From contig JALHPY010000009.1 in NCBI GenBank assembly GCA_022842305.1, positions 1-64,000 on the forward strand: a DNA stretch of 64,000 nucleotides, read 5' to 3'. The stretch's first letter is position 1. The number at the start of each line of letters is the position of its first letter. Both the position numbers and the translations under genes were made by a program. This DNA is from Rubrivivax sp. (lineage in GTDB: Bacteria; Pseudomonadota; Gammaproteobacteria; Burkholderiales; Burkholderiaceae_C). Under the pieces are notes generated by a model. That model was not told the DNA's origin. It saw nothing but the letters and a program-made list of their open reading frames with translations, and made no database searches. Positions 24,611 through 32,677 of the stretch are shown here, piece after piece.

Positions 24611-26578
24611 ATGTCCGCACCCCTCGACACCACGCCGCCGCGCCCGCTGACCTTTCGCCGCTACCGCGATGGCGACGACAAGCCCGGGCGCTGGCAAGAC
24701 CAGATCTTCGACGCCGACCACTCGCACAAGTGCCCCACCTACATCCAGAGCACGCCGCCCTGCCAGGGCTCGTGCCCCGCGGGTGAGGACATCCGCGGCT
24801 ACCTCAACATCGTGCGCGGCGTCGAGAAGCCGCCTGCCGGCGTGCCCTGGCAAGAGTACGCCTGGCGCCGCCTGACCGAGGCCAACCCGCTGCCGTCGGT
24901 GATGGGCCGGGTATGCCCGGCGCCCTGTGAATCGGGCTGCAACCGCAACCAGGTGGAAGACTTCGTCGGCATCAACTCGGTCGAGCACTTCCTGGGCGAC
25001 TGGGCCAACGAGCACGGCCTGGCCTACCCCAAGCCGGCGCAGCCCAGCGGCAAGAAAGTGGCGGTGATCGGCGGCGGCCCGGCCGGGCTGTCGGCGGCCT
25101 ACCAGCTGGCGCGCAAGGGCCACGCGGTGACGATCTTCGACGAGCGGGCCGAGCTCGGCGGCATGATGCGCTACGGCATCCCGGGCTTCCGCACGCCGCG
25201 CGCGGTGCTGGACACCGAGATCCAGCGCATCCTGGACCTGGGCGTGGCCACGCGCATGAGCTGCCGCATCGGCAGCGACGTGACGCTGGCGCAGATCCAG
25301 GCCGACTTCGACGCCGTGTTCCTGGGCCTGGGCGCGCAGAGCGGCCGGCCGCTGCCGGTGGAAGGCAGCGACGCGCCCAACTGCGTCACGGCCACCGCCT
25401 TCCTCAAGGCCTTCAACGACGGGCGCATGCTGCACGTGGGCAAGCGCGTGGTGGTGGTGGGCGGCGGCGACACCTCCATCGACGTGGCCACCGTGGCGCG
25501 GCGCCTGGGCCACATCGACCAGATCCACGAATCCGACCGGCCCGAGAACGCCATCTCCGGCTCCACCGGGTTTGCCGCGCACGACGCGGCCACGCTGTCG
25601 CGCCGCCAGGGCGCCGAGGTCACGCTGACCTCGATCTTCGACATCGAGAAGATGCAGGCCAGCAAGCAGGAGGTCGAGCACGCGTTGGGCGAAGGCATCG
25701 CCATCCGCGGTGGCATGGCACCGGTGGCCGTGCTGCGCGACGCCAGCGGCCGCGCCACCGCGCTGCGCATCATGCGCTGCGAGGCCAGGTTCGTCGGCGG
25801 CCGGCTCGAGGTGAAGACCATCCCCGGCACCGAGGAGGACATAGCGGCCGACCTCATCGTCTCGGCCATCGGCCAGGCGGTGGACTTCGCCGGCCTGGAG
25901 GTGCTGAACAACGGCAAGGGCGCCATCACGGCCGACAAGAACTACCAGGTGCAAGGCCAGGCGGGCATGTTCGTCGGCGGCGACGTGCTGCGCCCGCACC
26001 TGCTGACCACCGCCATCGGCCACGGCGCCATCGCCGCCGACGGCATCGACCGCCACCTGCGCGGTGAGCCCCAGGACAAGCGGCCCAAGATCGACGTGCA
26101 CGGCTTCGACCTGACGCGCAAGATGATCGAGAAGGGGCTGAAGATCACGCCGGTCGAGGCCCCGCTGCGCGGCACCGACGCCAGCACCGGCGCCATCCAC
26201 AACTACGACAACCGCTCCGACCGCTACGTCATCTCGCACAAGGAGCTGTTCCTCGGCCACTTCAGCTACACGCCACGGCTACGCCGCAAGGTGGTGACGC
26301 TGAGCGCGACCGAGGCGCTGAGCAACTTCGAGGAGCGTCTGCTGCCGCTGCTGGAAGCCCAGGCCCAGGCCGAGGCCAAGCGCTGCATGAGCTGCGGCCA
26401 GTGCTTCGAGTGCGACAACTGCGTGGTGTACTGCCCGCAGACCGCCGTGTTCAAGGTGTCCAAGAGCAAGGCCACCACCGGCCGCTACGTCGACACCGAC
26501 TACAACAAGTGCATCGGCTGCCACATCTGCAAGGATGTCTGCCCCACCGGCTACATCCAGATGGGGCTCGGAGAGTAG
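24611..26578 (+). CDS. dsrL: DsrL, iron-sulfur flavoprotein NAD(P)H:acceptor oxidoreductase
   Basis: A 655-residue GltD-like protein: N-terminal Cys clusters (CQGSCPAGED, CPAPCESGC), an FAD Rossmann motif (VAVIGGGPAGLSAAYQLA near residue 152), an NAD(P) motif (VVVVGGGDTSIDVATVA near 280) and a C-terminal ferredoxin part with CMSCGQCFECDNC and CIGCHICKDVC. DsrL couples electrons from DsrAB to NAD. RBS CAGGAGACCCGCC precedes ATG 24611. Confidence 0.95.
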   Translation: MSAPLDTTPPRPLTFRRYRDGDDKPGRWQDQIFDADHSHKCPTYIQSTPPCQGSCPAGEDIRGYLNIVRGVEKPPAGVPWQEYAWRRLTEANPLPSVMGRVCPAPCESGCNRNQVEDFVGINSVEHFLGDWANEHGLAYPKPAQPSGKKVAVIGGGPAGLSAAYQLARKGHAVTIFDERAELGGMMRYGIPGFRTPRAVLDTEIQRILDLGVATRMSCRIGSDVTLAQIQADFDAVFLGLGAQSGRPLPVEGSDAPNCVTATAFLKAFNDGRMLHVGKRVVVVGGGDTSIDVATVARRLGHIDQIHESDRPENAISGSTGFAAHDAATLSRRQGAEVTLTSIFDIEKMQASKQEVEHALGEGIAIRGGMAPVAVLRDASGRATALRIMRCEARFVGGRLEVKTIPGTEEDIAADLIVSAIGQAVDFAGLEVLNNGKGAITADKNYQVQGQAGMFVGGDVLRPHLLTTAIGHGAIAADGIDRHLRGEPQDKRPKIDVHGFDLTRKMIEKGLKITPVEAPLRGTDASTGAIHNYDNRSDRYVISHKELFLGHFSYTPRLRRKVVTLSATEALSNFEERLLPLLEAQAQAEAKRCMSCGQCFECDNCVVYCPQTAVFKVSKSKATTGRYVDTDYNKCIGCHICKDVCPTGYIQMGLGE

Positions 26579-26580
26579 GG

Positions 26581-26961
26581 ATGGTGCTGCGCCGCTTCAT
26601 TGTGCTGCTGCTGGCCGGCGCGGCCGCCGCCACGGCGCTGGCGGCTGGGCGCACGCCCATCCCCGCGCTGGAGCCGGCGCGCGCCGGCACGCAGTGCGTG
26701 GAGCCGCCGGCTGTCATGCGCCGCCAGCACATGGACCTGCTGCGCCACCAGCGCGACGACACCGTGCACGGCGGCATCCGCGGCGCGCGCCACAGCCTGA
26801 AGGGCTGCATCGATTGCCACGCCAGCCGCCAGACCGCCAGCGTGGCCGCGGCGCCGGGTGACTTCTGCGTCAGCTGCCACCGCTACGCGGCGGTCAGCAT
26901 CGACTGCTTCGAGTGCCACACCGGCAAGGCCGCCGCCGTGGCCGCGGGGGGCCCGCGATGA
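26581..26961 (+). CDS. dsrJ: DsrJ triheme cytochrome c
   Basis: A 126-residue exported protein anchored by its N-terminal signal (RRFIVLLLAGAAAATALAA). Three heme sites are present: CIDCH, CVSCH and CFECH. The conserved extra cysteine of the family (an unusual His/Cys heme ligand in Allochromatium) is probably that in AGTQCVEPP. It begins two bp after the dsrL stop and overlaps dsrO by four. Confidence 0.94.
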   Translation: MVLRRFIVLLLAGAAAATALAAGRTPIPALEPARAGTQCVEPPAVMRRQHMDLLRHQRDDTVHGGIRGARHSLKGCIDCHASRQTASVAAAPGDFCVSCHRYAAVSIDCFECHTGKAAAVAAGGPR

Positions 26962-27692
26962 GCCGCCGCGGCTTCCTGGGCGTGGCGGCAGCCGGCCTGG
27001 CCGGCGTGATGCTGGCGCCGGGCATACGCCTGGTCGAGATTGCCCAGGCCGCCACCACCAACACCACGCCCACTGCCGGTGCCAACCCCCGGGTGCGCTG
27101 GGGCATGCTGATCGACACCACGAAGTGCGCCACCGGCTGCACCGATTGCGTGGACGCCTGCAACACCGAGAACGGCCTGGCCGGCGGCCCCGACGCCACG
27201 CGGCCGCAGTGGCTGCGCAAGGTCGAGATCAAGGACCTGCGCACCGGCCGTGCCGCATCCGCCCCGGTGATGTGCCAGCACTGCGCCGAGCCGCCCTGCG
27301 TGGACGTCTGCCCCACCGGCGCCTCGTTCAAGCGCGCCGACGGCATCGTGCTGGTCGACCGCCACACCTGCATCGGCTGCCGCTACTGCATGATGGCCTG
27401 CCCCTACAAGGCACGCTCTTTCGTGCACGAGCCGCTCACCGACCAGAAGCCCGACGTGCCGCGCGGCAAGGGCTGCGTCGAGAGCTGCACGCTGTGCGTG
27501 CACCGCCTGGACCGCGGTGACAAGACGACTGCCTGTGCCCAGGCCTGCAGCCGCGCCGGGCACGGCGCCATCGTCTTCGGCGACCTCAACGACCCCGACA
27601 GCGAGATTGCACGCCGCGTGCGCGAGATCAGCAGCACCCAGCTGCGCGCCGATCTGCGCCTGGACCCGGGCGTGCGTTACCACGGGCTCTGA
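26958..27692 (+). CDS. dsrO: DsrO periplasmic ferredoxin-like subunit
   Basis: A 244-residue protein with a Tat signal (SRRGFLGVAAAGLAG) and four [4Fe-4S] clusters' worth of cysteines: CTDCVDACN, CQHCAEPPCVDVCPTGA, CIGCRYCMMACPYKA and CTLCVHR...CAQAC. It is exported folded and passes electrons within DsrMKJOP between DsrJ and DsrP. ATG at 26958 overlaps the dsrJ TGA. Confidence 0.95.
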   Translation: MSRRGFLGVAAAGLAGVMLAPGIRLVEIAQAATTNTTPTAGANPRVRWGMLIDTTKCATGCTDCVDACNTENGLAGGPDATRPQWLRKVEIKDLRTGRAASAPVMCQHCAEPPCVDVCPTGASFKRADGIVLVDRHTCIGCRYCMMACPYKARSFVHEPLTDQKPDVPRGKGCVESCTLCVHRLDRGDKTTACAQACSRAGHGAIVFGDLNDPDSEIARRVREISSTQLRADLRLDPGVRYHGL

Positions 27693-27695
27693 ACC

Positions 27696-28883
27696 ATGCG
27701 AAGCGCCGCCGACACCCGCAATTTCTGGCTGCTGCTGGCCCTGGGCGGCGCGCTCACGGCCGTGGGCCTGGGCGCAGCCCACTACATGGAAGTGCACGGC
27801 CACATCGTCACCGGCATGAACAACCAGGTGGTCTGGGGCCTGCCGCATGTGTTTGCGCTGTTCATGATCGTGGCCGCGTCGGGCGTGCTCAACGTGGCCT
27901 CCATCGGCTCGGTCTTCGGCCAGCCGGTGTACAAGCCGCGCGCGCCGCTGTCGGGCCTGCTGTGCCTGGCGCTGCTGGCCGGCGGCCTGATGGTGCTGAT
28001 GCTCGACCTGGGCCGGCCCGAGCGCGTGCTGGTGGCGGCCACGCACTACAACTTCCGTTCGGTCTTCGCCTGGAACGTGATCCTCTATTCGGGCATGGGC
28101 GCCATCGTCGCGGTCTACCTGTGGACGATGTTCGAGCGCCGCTTCAACGCCTGGTCCAAGCCGGCCGGCCTGGCGGCGCTGCTGTGGCGCTTTGTGCTGA
28201 CCACCGGCACCGGCTCGATCTTCGGCTTTCTGGTCGCGCGCCAGGCCTTCCACAGCGCGCTGATGGCGCCGCTGTTCATCGTGCTGTCCTTCGCCTGGGG
28301 CCTGGCCGTCTTTCTGCTGGTGCAGCACGTGATGTACGCCTGGAACGGGCAGACGCTGCCCGCCGCCATCCAGCGCCGCATGGCGCGGCTGCTGGGGGTG
28401 TTCGTCGGTGCGGCGCTGTACCTGGTGGCGGTGTACCACCTCACCAACCTGTACTTTGCGCGCCAGGCGGCGTTCGAGGCCTTCATCCTTCGCGACGGCG
28501 GCGTCTACCCGGCGCTGTTCTGGGGCGGCTTCGTGCTGGCCGGATCGCTGCTGCCGCTGCTGCTGCTGTTCCATCCGCGCCTGGGCAGCGGGCGCGACAC
28601 GCTGATGGCCTCGATTCTGGTGGTGCTGGGCGCGGGCGCCTGGCTGTACGTGTTCATCATCGGCGGCCAGGCCTTCCCGCTGGAGATCTTCCCCGGCGCG
28701 GCGGTCAGCAGCAGCTTCGGCGACGGCGCAGTGGCCGCCTACACACCCGCGCTGCCCGAATGGCTGCTGGGCCTGGGCGGCCTGGGCGCGGCCTTCGTGC
28801 TGACCACCGTGGGCGTGCGCGTGCTCGACTTCATGCCGCAGGACGACTTTGCCACCACCGCCACCGCGGCCAAGGGCGGCTGA
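27696..28883 (+). CDS. dsrP: DsrP, NrfD-like membrane subunit
   Basis: A 395-residue polytopic protein with about ten helices (LLLALGGALTAVGLGAAHY first, LLPLLLLFHP late) of the NrfD/PsrC family, the quinone-interacting membrane part of DsrMKJOP. It is three bp after dsrO. The long loops contain HNFRS/YNFRSVFAWN-like polar sequence typical of the family. Confidence 0.94.
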   Translation: MRSAADTRNFWLLLALGGALTAVGLGAAHYMEVHGHIVTGMNNQVVWGLPHVFALFMIVAASGVLNVASIGSVFGQPVYKPRAPLSGLLCLALLAGGLMVLMLDLGRPERVLVAATHYNFRSVFAWNVILYSGMGAIVAVYLWTMFERRFNAWSKPAGLAALLWRFVLTTGTGSIFGFLVARQAFHSALMAPLFIVLSFAWGLAVFLLVQHVMYAWNGQTLPAAIQRRMARLLGVFVGAALYLVAVYHLTNLYFARQAAFEAFILRDGGVYPALFWGGFVLAGSLLPLLLLFHPRLGSGRDTLMASILVVLGAGAWLYVFIIGGQAFPLEIFPGAAVSSSFGDGAVAAYTPALPEWLLGLGGLGAAFVLTTVGVRVLDFMPQDDFATTATAAKGG

Positions 28884-28891
28884 GGCGCGCC

Positions 28892-30304
28892 ATGCACCGC
28901 CTGCTCGTCTCGGCCGCGCACAAGTCCTCGGGCAAGACCACGGTCACGCTCGGCCTGGGCGCCGCGCTCACCCGCAGCGGCGTGGCGGTGCAGCCGTTCA
29001 AGAAGGGGCCCGACTACATCGATCCGATGTGGCTGGCGCGGGCCTGCGGCCGGCCTTGCTACAACCTGGACGCCTGGCTGGCCGACGAGGCCACGCTGGC
29101 CGCCGGCTTTGCCGCGCACGCCCAGGGCGCCAATCTGGCGCTGGTGGAAGGCAACAAGGGCCTGTACGACGGCCTGGCGCTGGACGGCAGCAACAGCAAC
29201 GCCGCGCTGGCGCGCCAACTCGGCCTGCCGGTGCTGCTGGTGATCGACGCGCGCGGCATGACGCGCGGCATCGCGCCGCTGATCCTGGGCTACCAGGCCT
29301 TCGACCCGGGCATCCGCATCGGCGGCGTCATCCTCAACCGCGTGGGCGGCACGCGCCATGAGGCCAAGCTGCGCGCGGTGATCGAGCACTACACCAGCGT
29401 GCCAGTGCTGGGCGCGGTGGCCGAGGACGAGCGCCTGGCGATGGTGGAGCGCCACCTGGGCCTGATGCCCTGCACCGAGGTCGACGACGCGCAGGCCCGT
29501 GTCGATGCGATCGGCCGCATCGTCGCGCAGCAGGTCAACCTGGCCCACGTGCGCGCGCTCGCCGCGTCGGCCGGGCCGCTGCCCTTCGCCGGCAGCGCAG
29601 CGCCGCCGGCGGCGCCGCGCGCCGACCTGCGCATCGGCATCGCCCGCGACCGCGCCTTCGGCTTCTACTACCCCGACGACCTGGCCGCGCTGGAAGCAGC
29701 GGGCGCGACACTGGTGCCCATCGACACGCTGCACGACACGCGCCTGCCGGCGCTGGACGGGCTGTTCATCGGCGGCGGCTTTCCCGAGGCCTGCATGGCC
29801 CAACTCGAAGCCAACACGGCGCTGCGTGCGGCGCTGCGCGAAGCCATCGTCGCCGGCCTGCCCACCTATGCCGAATGCGGCGGCCTGATGTACCTGTCGC
29901 GCAGCATCACCTGGCAGGGCCGCACGGCGCGCATGGTGGGGGCGATACCCGGCGACGCCGTGATGCACGCGCGGCCGGTGGGCCGCGGCTACGTGCAACT
30001 GCAGGAGACGGCGGCGATGCCGTGGCGCAACGGCGGGAGCGGCACGCTGCGCGGCCACGAGTTCCACCACTCCAGCCTGGAGAACCTGGACCCCGGGGTC
30101 GCCTTCGCCTACCGCGTGCAGCGCGGCCACGGCATCGACGGCCAGCACGACGGCCTGCAGGTGCACAGGCTGCTGGCGTCGTATGCCCATCTGCGCAGCG
30201 GGGCCGGGTCGCACTGGGCACCGCGTTTCGTCGCCTATGTGCGCGAGCAGCGCGAAGCTCGCCTGCCCGTGGCGCCGTGCCCGGCCCAGGCCGTGCCGGC
30301 ATGA
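28892..30304 (+). CDS. dsrN: DsrN, cobyrinate a,c-diamide synthase-like amidase for siroheme
   Basis: A 470-residue CbiA-family protein with the P-loop SAAHKSSGKTTVT at the N-terminus, GPDYIDPM, and a glutamine amidotransferase domain with the nucleophile in TYAECGGLMYLS. DsrN is thought to amidate siroheme to the siro-amide form used by DsrAB. ATG 28892 lies eight bp after dsrP. Confidence 0.93.
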   Translation: MHRLLVSAAHKSSGKTTVTLGLGAALTRSGVAVQPFKKGPDYIDPMWLARACGRPCYNLDAWLADEATLAAGFAAHAQGANLALVEGNKGLYDGLALDGSNSNAALARQLGLPVLLVIDARGMTRGIAPLILGYQAFDPGIRIGGVILNRVGGTRHEAKLRAVIEHYTSVPVLGAVAEDERLAMVERHLGLMPCTEVDDAQARVDAIGRIVAQQVNLAHVRALAASAGPLPFAGSAAPPAAPRADLRIGIARDRAFGFYYPDDLAALEAAGATLVPIDTLHDTRLPALDGLFIGGGFPEACMAQLEANTALRAALREAIVAGLPTYAECGGLMYLSRSITWQGRTARMVGAIPGDAVMHARPVGRGYVQLQETAAMPWRNGGSGTLRGHEFHHSSLENLDPGVAFAYRVQRGHGIDGQHDGLQVHRLLASYAHLRSGAGSHWAPRFVAYVREQREARLPVAPCPAQAVPA

Positions 30305-30321
30305 GGGAACGGAGCACGCCG

Positions 30322-30675
30322 ATGCACGACACCCTCCAGCGCACCGTGATGGTCGACGGCCGCGCCGTCGCGACCGACAGCGAAGGCTACCTGCAGCGCC
30401 TGGACGACTGGTCGGAAGCCTTCGCCCGCGCGCTGGCGAGCCAGGAGGAGCTGAACTTGACGCCGGAGCACTGGGAAGTCATCCGCTTCCTGCGCCAGTA
30501 CTACCACGAGCACGGAGTGCAGGCACAGGTGCGCGTGATGATCAAGCACTTCACGCAGGCCTGGGGGCCGCAGCTTGGCAGCAACCACCACCTGCACGAC
30601 CTGTTCCCGCGCGGCGGGCCGCAGAAGCAGGGCAACCGCCTCGCCGGGCTGCTGCGCACCAAGGGAGAACACTGA
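30322..30675 (+). CDS. DsrC/TusE paralog with no cysteine
   Basis: A 117-residue DsrC-fold protein (VDGRAVATDSEGYLQRLDDW; LTPEHWEVIRFLRQYYHEHG; HDLFPRGGPQKQGNRLAG) with no cysteine at all, so it cannot be a sulfur carrier. ATG 30322 has GGAG seven nt upstream; another in-frame ATG at 30301 overlaps the dsrN TGA and would add seven residues. Its place between dsrN and dsrR suggests a structural or regulatory partner of the Dsr machinery. Confidence 0.8.
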   Translation: MHDTLQRTVMVDGRAVATDSEGYLQRLDDWSEAFARALASQEELNLTPEHWEVIRFLRQYYHEHGVQAQVRVMIKHFTQAWGPQLGSNHHLHDLFPRGGPQKQGNRLAGLLRTKGEH

Positions 30676-30676
30676 A

Positions 30677-31057
30677 ATGAGCGACACGATGTTCAAGGTC
30701 ACCACCGCTGCCGCCAGCGAGCTCCTGGCCGCAGCCGTGCGCAGCGACGCCGCCGGGCAGGCCCTGCGCGTGGCCGCCCGGCAGACCGCCGACGGCTCGA
30801 TCGAGTACGCGATGGGCTTCGACGAAGAGCGCGAAGGCGACGAACCGGCGGCGTTCGACGGCCTGACCGTGCTCGTCGGCTCGCCCAGCCAGCCGCTGTT
30901 GGCCGGCACGCTGCTGGACTACGTGGAGATCGAGCCCGGGCGCTTCGACTTCGTCTTCATCCCGTCCGCCGAGGAAGCCGGTGCGGACGTTGGTTCGGGT
31001 GCGCCGACGGCACGCGGCGCCTGCGGCAGCGGTGGCTGCGCAGGCTGCGGTGGTTGA
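30677..31057 (+). CDS. dsrR: DsrR, A-type carrier-like protein
   Basis: A 126-residue IscA-fold protein (FKVTTAAASELLAAAV; GLTVLVGSP; DYVEIEPGRFDFVF). The tail GACGSGGCAGCGG is unusually Cys/Gly-rich; classical DsrR lacks the three IscA cysteines, so these may give it a new metal or sulfur site. It starts one bp after the preceding stop (TGAAATG). Confidence 0.82.
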   Translation: MSDTMFKVTTAAASELLAAAVRSDAAGQALRVAARQTADGSIEYAMGFDEEREGDEPAAFDGLTVLVGSPSQPLLAGTLLDYVEIEPGRFDFVFIPSAEEAGADVGSGAPTARGACGSGGCAGCGG

Positions 31058-31090
31058 CAGGCACGCTGCAGTGACAAGGAGAACAAGGGC

Positions 31091-31954
31091 ATGAACTCAT
31101 TGGTCGACATCCCCGCGATGATGGCAGCCTGCCGTGCCGCCTGTGGCACGGTCTACCTCGTCGGCGCCGGCCCGGGTGACCCGGACCTGCTGACGCTGCG
31201 CGCCGCGCGGCTGCTGGCGCAGGCGGACGTGGTGGTCCACGACCATCTGGTCGGCACCGAAGTGCTGGCGCTGATCGGACGCGATGCCGAGCGCATCTAC
31301 GTCGGCAAGGAGCGCAACCACCACAGCATGCCGCAGGAGGACATCAACACCCTGCTGGTCCGCCTGGCGCGCGCGGGGCGCAACGTGGTGCGGCTGAAGG
31401 GCGGCGACCCCTTCGTCTTCGGCCGCGGCGGCGAAGAGCTCCAGGTGCTGGCCGCCGAAGGCATCCCCTTCGAGGTGGTGCCGGGCGTCACCGCGGCCTG
31501 CGGCGTGGCCAGCTATGCCGGCATCCCGCTCACGCACCGCGACTACGCGCAGAGCTGCACCTTCGTCACCGGCCACCTCAAGGACGGCAGCTGCGACCTC
31601 GACTGGCCCGCGCTCGCACGCCCGCGCCAGACGGTCGTCATCTACATGGGGCTGTCGGGGCTGGCGACGATCTGCGAACAACTCATCGCGCACGGCCTGC
31701 CGGCCGACTGGCCGGCCGCCGTGGTGGCGCAGGGCACGCTGACGTCGCAGCGCGAGGTCTGCGCAACGCTGGGCACGCTGGCCGACGCGGTGGCGCGCGC
31801 CGGGCTGCAGTCACCCTGCCTGACGATCATCGGCGAGGTCGTGCGCCTGCGCGACGAACTCGCCTGGTTCTCGCGGCAGCGCGAAGCTGCATCGGCGCCC
31901 CTTGATCCGGTTGCCCACCCCGGCATGCCGGCCCTGGCCACCCTGGGCGCCTGA
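31091..31954 (+). CDS. cobA: Uroporphyrinogen-III C-methyltransferase for siroheme
   Basis: A 287-residue SAM-dependent tetrapyrrole methylase making precorrin-2, the first step to siroheme. Family motifs are [36 protein letters not shown] and [17 protein letters not shown]. No dehydrogenase or chelatase domain is fused, so it is the stand-alone SUMT (CobA-like) rather than full CysG. RBS AAGGAGAACAAGGGC. It supplies siroheme for DsrAB and ends the dsr operon. Confidence 0.93.
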   Translation: MNSLVDIPAMMAACRAACGTVYLVGAGPGDPDLLTLRAARLLAQADVVVHDHLVGTEVLALIGRDAERIYVGKERNHHSMPQEDINTLLVRLARAGRNVVRLKGGDPFVFGRGGEELQVLAAEGIPFEVVPGVTAACGVASYAGIPLTHRDYAQSCTFVTGHLKDGSCDLDWPALARPRQTVVIYMGLSGLATICEQLIAHGLPADWPAAVVAQGTLTSQREVCATLGTLADAVARAGLQSPCLTIIGEVVRLRDELAWFSRQREAASAPLDPVAHPGMPALATLGA

Positions 31955-32020
31955 ACCGGCTGCGGCACCCAGCCCGGTGGGCCGGGGCCGCCTGCCCCTG
32001 ATCGACCCGCGCTGCGCCGA

Positions 32021-32677
32021 TCAGCGCGAGCCCAGGGCACGCATCTCGACGGCCAGCACCGCGGCCTCGACGCGCGAGCTGAGGTTGAGCTTGGCCAGGA
32101 TGTGCCGCACGTGCAGCTTCACCGTGTCGTGGCTGATGTCCAGCGCACGGGCGATGGTCTTGTTGCTTTCGCCGCGCGCCAGGTGATCGAGGATCTGGCG
32201 CTCGCGTTCGGTGAGAGACGCCAGCAGGCCGCGCCGGTCGCTGCCCTTGCTGCCCGACTGCAGCAGTTGCGCCAGCTTGAGCGTCATCGACGGCGCCACG
32301 GTCAGTTCGCCACGCGCGGCGTTGCCGATGGCGGCGATCACATCCTCGGGCTCCATGTCCTTGAGCAGATAGCCGCACACGCCGGCGCGCAGCGCGGCCG
32401 ACAGGTCCACCTCGGAGTCGCTCATGGTCAGGATCACCGCCGGTGTGTCGATGCCCTCGGCGCGGATGCGTCGCAGCAACGCCAGGCCATCGATGGCCGG
32501 CATGCGCAGGTCCAGCACCACCAGATCGGGCTGCGTTTCGCGCAACACCTTCAGCACCTGGTCGGGGTCGGAAAGCGCCGCCACCACATCCATGCCGCCG
32601 CGATAGGAGAGCAGGTCCGACAGGCCATTGCGACACAGCGCGTGGTCATCGACGAGAACGATGCGGGGCCCCGCCAT
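32021..32677 (-). CDS. NarL/FixJ-family response regulator
   Basis: A 218-residue regulator: receiver domain with phospho-acceptor Asp in LVVLDLRMPAIDG and conserved Lys in GYLLKDMEP, then a LuxR-type helix-turn-helix (LTERERQILDHLARGESNKTIARALDIS). It is coupled to the kinase gene (TGATG overlap at 32675-32679). Placed between the dsr and sat-apr operons, it is the best candidate to bind the two-dyad modules A-F, an inference only. Confidence 0.93.
   Translation of the reverse strand: MAGPRIVLVDDHALCRNGLSDLLSYRGGMDVVAALSDPDQVLKVLRETQPDLVVLDLRMPAIDGLALLRRIRAEGIDTPAVILTMSDSEVDLSAALRAGVCGYLLKDMEPEDVIAAIGNAARGELTVAPSMTLKLAQLLQSGSKGSDRRGLLASLTERERQILDHLARGESNKTIARALDISHDTVKLHVRHILAKLNLSSRVEAAVLAVEMRALGSR

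Noticed and set aside
31955-32020. Terminator between the convergent dsr and two-component genes
   Set aside because: The GC-rich stretch has only partial self-pairing and no T tract; I could not draw a convincing stem.
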